Assembly (NCBI GenBank): GCA_015501595.1
Contig: JADNRX010000114.1
Coordinates: 82,979-146,978, forward strand
Length of the DNA stretch: 64,000 nt
Reading direction: 5' to 3'
From: Hymenopellis radicata
Lineage: Eukaryota > Basidiomycota > Agaricomycetes > Agaricales > Physalacriaceae
Shown here: positions 9,739 to 18,312 of the stretch, in pieces
Layout of the letters: the number at the start of each line of letters is the position of its first letter
Numbering within the stretch: the first letter of the stretch is position 1
Notes under the pieces: generated by a model
The model's input: the letters and a program-made list of their open reading frames with translations, nothing else
Told to the model about the DNA's origin: nothing
The model's database searches: none
Translations under genes and position numbers: made by a program

Positions 9739-9846
9739 GGGCAGCTCATAGCGCCCAGCTACGCACAGATGAGGTGGAGGAAGATAAACGGGCTGCTTAT
9801 AGCGCCCGAAATAAGGATGAGTCCGTGGCAGCTCATAGCGCCGCGG
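9739..9846 (+). repeat. Hairpin cluster 7 (3 copies)
   Basis: 9,739 is AGC-GGGC and GCCC-A-GCT, seven pairs around one unpaired A. 9,789 is CGGGC/GCCCG without the A. 9,823 is CCGTGGC/GCCGCGG, seven pairs with one wobble. Loops are AGCTCATAGC, TGCTTATAGC and AGCTCATAGC. Confidence 0.87.
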
Positions 9847-9899
9847 AGGTTGATACCAAGGGAGACTTGCAGAACTGACAATGGAGCCCAACTGATCTG

Positions 9900-10539
9900 G
9901 GGGGCGCAATTAAGGTAGTCGTGCATCTGCAACATTCCTACACGTTCACTCCCCAAACTCTACCTCTACTTTGCCATCGCCGTGCTGCTCCGCTGCTCAC
10001 CGTATAGGTCATGACGCTCCCATCCATTTATCCACCACCACCCCCGCCACCACCTAGACTTCCATTATCGTCAGCCACTGTTAGGATGTTCATATACCAC
10101 GTGAGGTCTGGGGGGCCACTGTTCATTTGAACTGCATTTTTGTAAATCAGAAGTGAATCTGTGTGGGCATTGGATTCATTTCTGATGTGGGGGGCTGTAG
10201 GGGGGTACCAGGTATCAGGGATGGCGAGTGCAAGGAGTCATCCTTCTGGCAACTGGCATGGCAAACACAGTGAGCCATCATTACACTACTGAAGGCAGGG
10301 ACAGCGCACAGCAAACCATATTATACGCCTGGATCACTGTCCGTTGGCAGCATCATGCCGGAGTGATTGTCACTACGAGGTAGTCCAAATAGCACATTGG
10401 ACTGCAATCGACTCTCGAGCATTTCAATTTTGAAATCAAATGCTCAAAACTCTCGCAAGATTTTTGACTCAGAAGGCCAAATTTCAATGCGAGTTTTCAA
10501 ATCAATTAACCCAGGCCATTCGAACCTCCCTTGCCACGA
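9900..10539 (+). other. 3' untranslated-like part of the element
   Basis: No gene is seen. G runs occur at about 9,900, 10,110, 10,192 and 10,202, resembling degenerate polypurine tracts. An imperfect palindrome around 10,419-10,448 (GAGCATTT and AAATGCTC arms) precedes the polypurine tract. Confidence 0.45.
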
Positions 10540-10550
10540 TTGGGGGGCAC
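10540..10550 (+). other. Polypurine tract
   Basis: TTGGGGGGCAC lies directly before the first base of the 3' LTR, the position where plus-strand DNA synthesis is primed in LTR elements. Confidence 0.7.
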
Positions 10551-10876
10551 TGTGATACGATGGAGTATTGGAATCGTGGGAAGGTAGATTAGTAATCCTT
10601 CCCATATCCGTGTTTGTACGTGTCACAGTAACTAGCTTTTGAATTACCATCTTGTTTCTCGTTTCTCTCCCTACGGCGGACCCCATGTCCTATGTTGTAA
10701 CTCGATAACCGACTCGTCAGGCCCGCTGAGCACCCGTGTTAACGGCTCCCCGAGTGCGGGTCAAACACTCCCTTTCTCAGGATTACAGAGGGGCTATGAC
10801 GCGAGCCCGACGCGTCAACACACTTATTCAAGGTTGACTCCTCTGGCGAGAAGTCCCGAACTGTGCTCGATTCACA
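10551..10876 (+). repeat. 3' long terminal repeat
   Basis: 326 bp, TG to CA, same length and apparently same sequence as the 5' LTR, followed by the ATCAG duplication. Confidence 0.88.
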
Positions 10877-10881
10877 ATCAG

Positions 10882-11814
10882 CGTGAACCGCCGTCTGCGG
10901 TGCGTCATCTAGATTATCATCAGCCTTGGTCAAAATACCCACACCGATGCTGCAAGGGCAGAATAAATCAAAAGGCCGACGCGACTCGATGTTCCTAAAG
11001 GGTGATTAAGCGGCTACTCACGAGGAGGTAGTACCGGAACAGTAAGTAGTAGGTTAGGCCGCAGTACCTGAGATCCAGAGTGGAGGGTTGACCAGTCACC
11101 AGTGGAAGATAATAGACATTGTACTATGAACTTTCTAGTGGCAATATAGCTTTCGGCTTGAGCCTCTCCAATTTCAGGAGGTTCGTTGATAGCGACAAAT
11201 GGATGGACGAACAGTGAACTTAAAGGAGCTCTTCGTTACCCCAAGGCAACGGCGCGTTTATCTGGCACTGTTTATTAGATCACCGTATAGCAGGCCGCTC
11301 GAATTTCAAGACGCATACTGTACCCGAATGCTCACCTTCAGCAATCGGACGAGAGACTCTATTCAGCAAGGAGAGACTCTATTCAGCAAGCTCCTGATTT
11401 GAGCAATGAAAGGCATTTGCACGTCCTGCACTGAAAAACCAAGCCAAGAATCGCAGTCGTAGTCAATGAGAGTAAGGTCCAGGATCACACTGACAGTAGT
11501 CTCCAAAAGGTGATATAGCTTAGTAATCAAGTATCGGACATTTCGGTCTTGGCTTGACTACGACTTTCCTTCCACCATCATGTCATACGCCCCCACAACA
11601 GATGCGACAGAGGCTTTATGCGGTCGCGAAGACTGCAGCCTTGTTTCCCTATTAGTAGCCCCATGGCTAACGCATACGCCGACTTTTAAGGCAGAGGGTG
11701 TAAACGCGACGCAAGAATCTAGACAGATGGACACGACGCGACGTGCTAGACGGTTCTACCCGAAACGAGTGCGTTTACGCCAAACTGCATCCTGAACCCG
11801 ACGACTGACACGCT
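10882..11814. other. Intergenic, no gene seen
   Basis: A tandem pair of about 20 bp (GAGAGACTCTATTCAGCAAG) lies near 11,349-11,390. The tract CTAAAGGGTGATT at about 10,996 is a fragment of a motif dispersed at 13,762, 14,519, 15,974 and, inverted, 37,350. Nothing else is supported. Confidence 0.5.
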
Positions 11815-13290
11815 TCAGACCAGCTCCCATCCTTCATCAATCCCCGCATGGACCGCTCGCACATCCTCCTCGCTTGGTCCAAGCGGCGCGTCCGACGCGG
11901 CGAGATTGCACTGGTGGAATAACCGCACTTGGTCCTTTGTGAAATGACCAACAACGGTGTGCATGAGGCCGCGGTTATTCCAGAGCATCAAATCCTTTTC
12001 TTGCCTGCGGACTATCAGTCGACGTCTTTCCATGTTTTCGCGGACGCTCACCATGGGTGCGGATACACGAGCTGTTGGAGCGTCAGCCCCTCATTATCAA
12101 ACAAGATGAAGGAAACGTACGTTTCGGCGCGATACTAGGACGCTGGATCCTATAGCAGAGTTCGCGCACTTCCTTGAGGTCGGTGAGATGGGCGCCATTG
12201 GGATAGAGCATGTCATCCTTTCTTGGCATTCGGTGGAAGCGGGTCGACGAACACCTCAAGAATCGCCCAGCCGTGTACCATCAAATGTAAGTCACCAGTA
12301 ACTGGATTCTTCCACGTCTAATGAGGATATCAGGACGTCTGTCGCAATATGCTCTAGCTCACGTACGAATGGATACACCTTGATCTCCTCCTCCTTCCAC
12401 GGGCTCAGCTCCTCCAGACTCTTCTCCCTCCAGGATCGGATTCAATTCCCAACGCCGTTGATCTCGCCTTTCGTCGGCCCATCCATTCGAACGGATGCGG
12501 TGCGTACTTTGCCGTGCTCGTACGGCAACGGTCTTCAGCTCCGCGGCAGAATATCGAACATCACCTTCCCGACACGAACGCTGTCGTACCCAGCGGAACA
12601 CGTAGCTCGTCGCCCGTGCCATCGTCGTACCGGACCGTCTGCGCAGGACCTTCGGGCACCTTAACGCCGTACAGCGCTGTCACCTTTGGCGGGTCCAGAG
12701 CATACAGCGCCGCATCCATGTGCCAGCGGAAGAACGCGTCACACCGTTTGTTTCGTCTTCAGCAGATACATGGGTTGTATGCGAGGAGGAGTGGTGCCCA
12801 TGTTTGAGGGCTATCTCCGCGATGCCTTCGTGGTCGTGGACTGTGCCGTGCCCGATGATCTGGACTTGAGGTGTGCGCGGGAGGCTGTTGATGTAGGAGT
12901 GTATGATGTTGGCTTTGGCATTGTCGACTTTGTTGTTACCGTGGCCGTAGCTCGTCGCCGTTGGGTCGAATCTCTGGATATCCCTGGTGTTATCGCTCGA
13001 TTAGCATGCAGAGGGGTGGAAATGCACCTGACCAACGCATACTGTTCCTCTGGCGTCAAATCGACGTTGCGAAAGAGCAGGGCATCGTACTGCCAGTCAA
13101 ATTCAATTCGAAATCTCATTATCAACGATACTCTGCGCACCTTGTACAAGGCCCGCTCTATCGCCGGAAACGTCTCGTCATCGAGGCTCGCGGGATGGAT
13201 ACCTATCACCTCGCGTCCAAAGTCGCCGAGCCTAGATTTGTCGATGGATGGTGGGAAGGGTAATGGGGCGAACTGGATTGTGATGGGCAT
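11815..13290 (-). pseudogene. Decayed xanA-like dioxygenase copy
   Basis: The tract is colinear with the intact xanA at 23,853-25,197. It starts PITIQFAPLPFPPS, keeps the DFGREV-x-GI-x-P block, the exon pattern and RWHMDAALYAL with the iron-binding HxD, and ends with NNRGLMHTVVGHFTKDQVRLFHQCN. One base is lost just before the HxD motif (about 12,740) and another at FVSG-x-VMFD (about 12,575), and the middle of the C-terminal exon is out of frame. It is therefore not expected to make the enzyme. The split copy at 37,690-39,910 is its inverted counterpart. Confidence 0.78.
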
Positions 13291-13852
13291 GATGGTGTGG
13301 GGTAGGACATGTTGGGGTACGCTCGTTGGTTTAGGCGCCTGATGGTAAATTTAGAGCGGAAGTGACAGGCAGATCATGACGGGATCAGACAAGTTCTGCG
13401 GTTCCAAGACTTGGAGTTTCTTCAGGTGGCCATGCATAATGGATTAATGTAATTCAGAATGGCTGTCAGTTCAGGTTTGGAATCGTACGTGGTTTCTCGT
13501 CTATGTTCTTGGGCTCATATCTTGTCCTTCCAGAGTTTGTCGGTGTTCGTGTAGGCATCTGCATCAAAGCCTGACTGCTTGGTCTATGTTGTAACCCGTC
13601 ACCGCACGCCTCAGGACCAGCTCTGTCCGAGATCTCGTGCGTAAGTCTCGGTGGTCAAGTTGACAGGAAGAAGGAAAGGCATCATGTCATACATGTGTGG
13701 TATCTGGTGTCTGGTCCCGGCTCGAGGTTAGCATTTAGGTGCAGCTCCGTATTAAGACCATGTTGATCACCCTTTAGACTAGTCAGGTACGCCTCGAGCG
13801 AGCCATTATCACCGCAGTTTGGTGTTCTTCGGGACGTGGCTTTCGCCGAAAG

Positions 13853-14160
13853 GTGGTGGCGTCGGATGCTCCGGCTGTCGTCAAATCTCGCCTTCGTCGC
13901 CTACATAGACGTGCTGTCGCGAATAACTCAATAGCATGCAGGGGGTGGAAACGCACCTACTGCGCCTCTGAAGTCGACATTCCGGAATACTTAGCAGTGC
14001 AATGTCGAGATCCAGTCGCCCACTATCATCGGTTCCCTGCGCACCTTGTACAAGGCCTGTTCTATCACCGGAAACGTCGTTCCTATCACCTCGCGTCCAA
14101 AGTCGCCGCGCCTAGATTTGTCGATGGATGGTGGGAAGGGTAATGGGGCGAGCTGGATCA
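13853..14160 (-). pseudogene. Short xanA N-terminal relic
   Basis: Positions 13,930-14,160 repeat, with deletions, the sequence of 13,010-13,290 that encodes the xanA start region. On the plus strand the shared shadow text is HLASKVA-x-PRFVDGWWEG. Only the first exons remain. Confidence 0.55.
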
Positions 14161-14399
14161 TGGTGTGGGGTAGGAGATGTTGGGGTAATGCTCGTTGGGA
14201 TTAGGCCGCCCTGGGTCGCGGGAATAGTGGCGATCATGACGGCATACGAGTTTACTGGGACGTTTGTTCTTGCTGGCATTCAGGATGGTTGTCATTTGGG
14301 ATTGTACGTGGTTCTCCCGTCTTGGTACTATTCTCTGACTGAGTTTTTGGGGTTCATAGTTGGTCGGCGGCGTTCGTGTTGATGAGTCGGAGGCATCAA

Positions 14400-15244
14400 C
14401 GCCTGACTGTCTGGTCTACCCAGGACCAACCTTGCGCTGTCCTGGTTTTCATTTTCGTTGTCAAGAAGTATGTCTGGCGTCTGGCGTCTCGGAGTCCGTG
14501 TTTGACTGCAGCTTTGTGTTGATCACCCTTTAGGCTAGTCAGGACGCGCTCGTGTCTTCTGGGTTTCTGTTCTTCGGGATGTGGTTTTCTCCGAACGCTG
14601 GTGGTGTCGGATGTCGTCAAATTTCTAGATCTGTTGTTGCCGAATAGCTCAATGGTCGGCCGATGATTCTCACCTCTTACGAACGTGTGGCGAGGGATTG
14701 AGTAATGTTTTTTTTGAAACTTACAAGGTGCGCTCTCTTGACATCTTGGCGGTGACAACACTCATCGTCATTCTAGTAGAACATTGAAATGCTGATTACT
14801 GCGGCGATACAGAATAACAAGTTGACATCAGAGCAGGCGCTGCACTCGGGTGCATACACATATAGAGGCGACTCGGTCCACATCGGATGTCGAGAATAAC
14901 CTGTCATCTGCTCTGTAAAGCGTTGAATTCGGGCGGGCACTTCACATGATACAGAGAACACACCTCTTGTAGACGCAAGAACACGTCGCCCGAGCACTAT
15001 TATTATTCACTGGCAACTTCATGCCGATGGAGTCTTTAGCCTGTGCAGTACACGCTTGTAACGCGGTACTCTCATCTTTTTGACAGCCATCATGTGACAT
15101 CACTTGCACTACTTGGCTGGAGCTCCAGCGTTGCAGTTCTAGACCTGTCCCTGTGTTCACACAAGGTATTTTCGTTGTCAACAAGTATGTGTGGCGTCTG
15201 GCGTCTCGCTTTCGGCTCGAAGTTCGTGTTTATCTGCAGCTCTG
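14400..15244. other. Intergenic, duplicated
   Basis: The tract GTTGATCACCCTTTAGGCTA near 14,519 also occurs at 13,762 and 15,974, and inverted near 37,350. No gene is supported. Confidence 0.45.
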
Positions 15245-15245
15245 T

Positions 15246-15971
15246 ATTACAGCAACTTGCGGTACTTAGGGCGCGATCGATTTTTTCCTAAATCGGTCAA
15301 ACCTCCGATCGCACATCTTCCACGGGCGATTGTGAGCTCAATTCTTGACGGAATCCTTTGAAATTTTGTCCAAACTGTAGGGATTGACGAGAGGCAGGTG
15401 TGGGTGCAACTTACAGGCCCCCAAAAGATGTAATAAGCATAGGCCCTTGTATATGATGGGTATAGCACCTCACAGCTGATTGCTTCGGATTGAGATACCT
15501 TATGGCCTCTAGGTACAATTACAGTCAATGATTTATATTATACTCAGGTGCTATAGGTGGCAAAATGGCCAATGAGCATCACTAGAGTCACCATTTATGG
15601 TGGCAGCACAGAAGCTACCATGTTACTCGGCATACAAGTGTTCAGCCACCAATAAAATGTGTTGTGCACCTGTATATCATCCCTATGGGTCAGGATATGA
15701 AAGTTCTCATCTGTATCTTCGCGGTAGGACCGACAATCCACTATGAGGCAGCTAAAATAGTGTTGCATGGGACTGTGATGTGTTACATGATACATTATAG
15801 GATATGTGTGGTACCACACCTGCCTCCGTCAATCCCTACAGTTTGAACAAAATTTCAAAGGATTCCGTCAAGAATTGAGCTCACAATCGCCCGTGGAAGA
15901 TGTGCGATCGGAGGTTTGACCGATTTAGGAAAAAATCGATCGCGCCCTAAGTATCGCAAGTTGCTGTAATA
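15246..15971. mobile_element. Non-autonomous TIR element, about 720 bp
   Basis: Arms 15,250-15,402 and 15,811-15,967 are near-perfect inverted repeats of about 155 bp, starting CAGCAACTTGCG and containing TTAGGGCGCGATCGATTTTT. The ends are flanked by TA on both sides, which fits a TA target duplication of the Tc1/mariner kind. The 400-bp centre has no transposase frame. It interrupts the dispersed sequence that is uninterrupted near 13,745 and 14,510 (CAGCTCYGTATTA to GTTGATCACC). Confidence 0.82.
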
Positions 15972-15972
15972 T

Positions 15973-17900
15973 CGTGTTGATCACCCTATAGGCTGGTCAG
16001 GTGGCTGAAGACGCGCTCGTGTCTCGCGTTTCCGGTTCGGGATGTGTCTTTCTCCGAAAGCTGGTGGCGTCGGATGCTCCGGCTGTCGTCAAATTTCTGC
16101 CTCGTCACTAGAGTTTTTGAAGCTTCCAAGGTGCTCTCGGCCAACGTCTTGGCGATGACACCACTCAGCGTCATTCTACCCCCGAACATTGGCGTTGTCG
16201 AAGACGCCGATTACTGCGGTGGTTTGTGGCTGGCCTCTTCGGTTTCCGGCGCGACAGCCACCCAGGAACACCGCGCGCGCCCAGAAGTATGCTCTAGTAC
16301 GTTCTCACTGTGCCCAACATTAGGGAGGCAGGGTCTGTTAATTGCTGGTTAATTGATGCCAATATCCCGAACACGACCAGTGACACGAAACAAAACCAGA
16401 CGTGATCACCTGAAGGTCCCAAGTACATGTCCAGTAAAGAGTTCTACGTTTCACGAGGGTACTGCACGGGTTCGGGGTTGTGCTCCATCGGCATCGACAG
16501 TGCCGGTGAATACTAATGTTGCTGTCGCGATGGGACGACTGGTCAGGTTCTCTCTCTTTCTGCGGAACGTGTGTGCTCACTTCTATTCAGTTCGATATAT
16601 CATGTGCCGCTACCGAACATGGCAGGATATTTTGGACGTCCATGGCAACATCTGACATGACAGACCTGGACCGAGTCCCGCACCAGCAGTACAGCGCCTT
16701 AGATGTTGACACCCATACTTCGTGTTTTCTCTTTCATCAATGGAAGGTTCGGCGCTCGGAATTCGCTGTATTAAGCTGCTGTAGGCTGACCTGTACACAG
16801 GGTGTTATACTCCTGCCGGCGATGAACACGGCTTTCGGCTACTAGTCCTGACAATTCATCAAAGGGAACATGCTGAATTGACCGGCTAGGTATTCCGAGC
16901 CTCACCTCAGAGGGAGAAGACAGCTGCATGGGGATTGCTTCGTCATACTGCCGTAACACTTAGCTGAAGCTTTGTCCAATCTAGATCGCCTTCTGTCTTC
17001 TTGGGGACAATGCAAATCTGATCCCTGCATTGTTGTCATTCATATATAAACTATTGTGTTCCCCGGAGTCTGTGGCTGTTCAAGTTTTCCCTCCCTTTTC
17101 AAGTCTCGTCTCCCTCCATCTGACATGTACGGCCAATCACACGTCCTCCCTACGTTCTCGAAGACCGCACGGGGGTCAACACCGCGTCCGACTTTGACGA
17201 GATGTACGACCGCGTCTTCTACCACATCGCGCGCGCGCCTCTAGTCCGGGCTGCTACCACGATGATATACGAAATGGGCACACGCGCGTCGCGACATCGC
17301 GACACGCTCCCCGTTACACAGCCGCCCATAGTCATATTGGATTTCCAGGAGGACGAGAGTCTGGGGACGATATCGTATTTGAGGCCTACGGGAAAGACGA
17401 CGGAGTTGATGTCGAGGTATTTGAAGAAGACTGGGTTGTTCTCTTCGTGAGTTCCATCAGTTGACGTTTGAGGAGGAGGCGTTGACGGTGAGGGTAGATC
17501 GTTGTCGAGAAAGTTTATGGGCTCGGATGGGCAGGAGTATAGGTGGAGTCATCGGTCGGTTGAGGGGCAGGAGTGGATTGTACGCTTTCTCCATCTGTCT
17601 TCTTCTTTCTTCGGATACTGACCATGATTGGCAGTGTACCGTCGGCCCAGACCACCGTCCCATAGCGCACTATGACTTGAAGCCGCCGAATGTGAATGCC
17701 TATGGCATATCGGGACACACGTTGACGGTTGAAGAAGAATATGTGCATGTGCTTGTCGGTGAGCCCGTCCCTCATCCTCGTTGTTATTGGCGGGCGTTAT
17801 TGACCTTCCCACCCGTAGAGCTCCTGGCTTCTTTCACGATCATGAGGCATATTGCGCTGCATAACCTGTGATCGCTTATGCTCCATTCCCCCACATTGAC
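15973..17900 (+). repeat. Left arm of an inverted duplication
   Basis: This arm corresponds in reverse orientation to 34,905-37,373. The match starts at GTTGATCACCCT and includes the DUF6593-like gene. The part 16,000-16,960 has no clear gene, although a frame with TRNKTRRDHLKVP is conserved between the arms (16,353-16,655 plus; 36,583-36,852 minus). Confidence 0.8.
17125..17871 (+). pseudogene. DUF6593-like gene with a 1-bp deletion
   Basis: The tract is nearly identical to the open gene at 34,931-35,681. After MYGQSHVLP one C is missing (CCTCCCTACG against CCTCCCCTACG), which shifts the frame. The rest keeps all three splice sites (donor at CTTCGTGAGT, acceptor GGGTAG before ATCGTTG, donor GTACGC, acceptor GGCAG) and the core SDGQEYRWSHRSVEGQEW. 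A downstream in-frame ATG at MYDRVFYH could in principle allow a shortened product. Confidence 0.65.
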
Positions 17901-18094
17901 AGCAACACTGTAGCATTTGAATACTAATCTTCTCCCGTAATTGAAGAGACCTGGAGTCTCTCGTATTGTAGCATAGCGGCAGTAATAGTACGGCAGCTTC
18001 GTGAAAGAACTTCGGGCACCAACCCTGGACATCTTATAAGTGCCTCAGTGCCTGCCACGAAGAAAGGCAGGAAGGAACGGTAGAACGGCAATCA

Positions 18095-18312
18095 CACCCA
18101 TCTATTAAAGGTCGTCGGCACCGGGCCCTACAGGATCATACGATGCAGTCAGGTTACATCGAGGACTTGTATGCGATCACAAGATCCCGTTCCTTCAGGT
18201 CATGCAGGTACACTAGCTGTATATCGCACATTTAGCACACGCAGTTGATGATGAAGTGAGCTTACTTTCGGCGCGATCTGAGATTATACAGCAGTTCCCT
18301 GATCTCCTCAGC
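18095..18312 (-). pseudogene. xanA 3' relic
   Basis: The tract matches the last part of xanA (23,865-24,135), including the exon border GCTTAC and the antisense of YPHDW-x-ER, with an internal deletion of the FHQCNLAAS segment. It adjoins the inverted arm beginning at about 18,290. Confidence 0.6.

Larger units (their letters stand above)
2177..10876 (+). mobile_element. Non-autonomous LTR retroelement with captured host gene pieces
   Basis: Two 326-bp direct repeats that begin TGTGATACG and end TTCACA bound an 8,048-bp interior. The five bases ATCAG occur directly before the left repeat (2,172-2,176) and directly after the right one (10,877-10,881), which is a 5-bp target duplication. A TGG-starting primer-binding-like tract follows the left LTR and a G-rich polypurine tract precedes the right LTR, so the element is in plus orientation. 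No reverse transcriptase, integrase, protease or gag motif was found in any frame. The longest interior frames are antisense shadows of hairpins or pieces of host genes. The interior instead holds 28 copies of a covarying hairpin and remnants of a heme-thiolate peroxidase, a DhaL domain and UreD. This resembles a large retrotransposon derivative that must use proteins of an autonomous partner. The partner is not in this window. Confidence 0.88.

Noticed and set aside
2562..9846. Hairpin series as a CRISPR array
   Set aside because: Repeats are about 18-24 bp and degenerate with covarying arms. Spacers vary from about 5 to over 600 bases, there are no cas genes, and the genome is eukaryotic.
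14630..14720. Possible tRNA or tRNA-derived SINE (TAGCTCAATGG resembles an A box)
   Set aside because: No B box and no acceptor or anticodon stems can be formed. The same text occurs at 13,915 as part of a local duplication.
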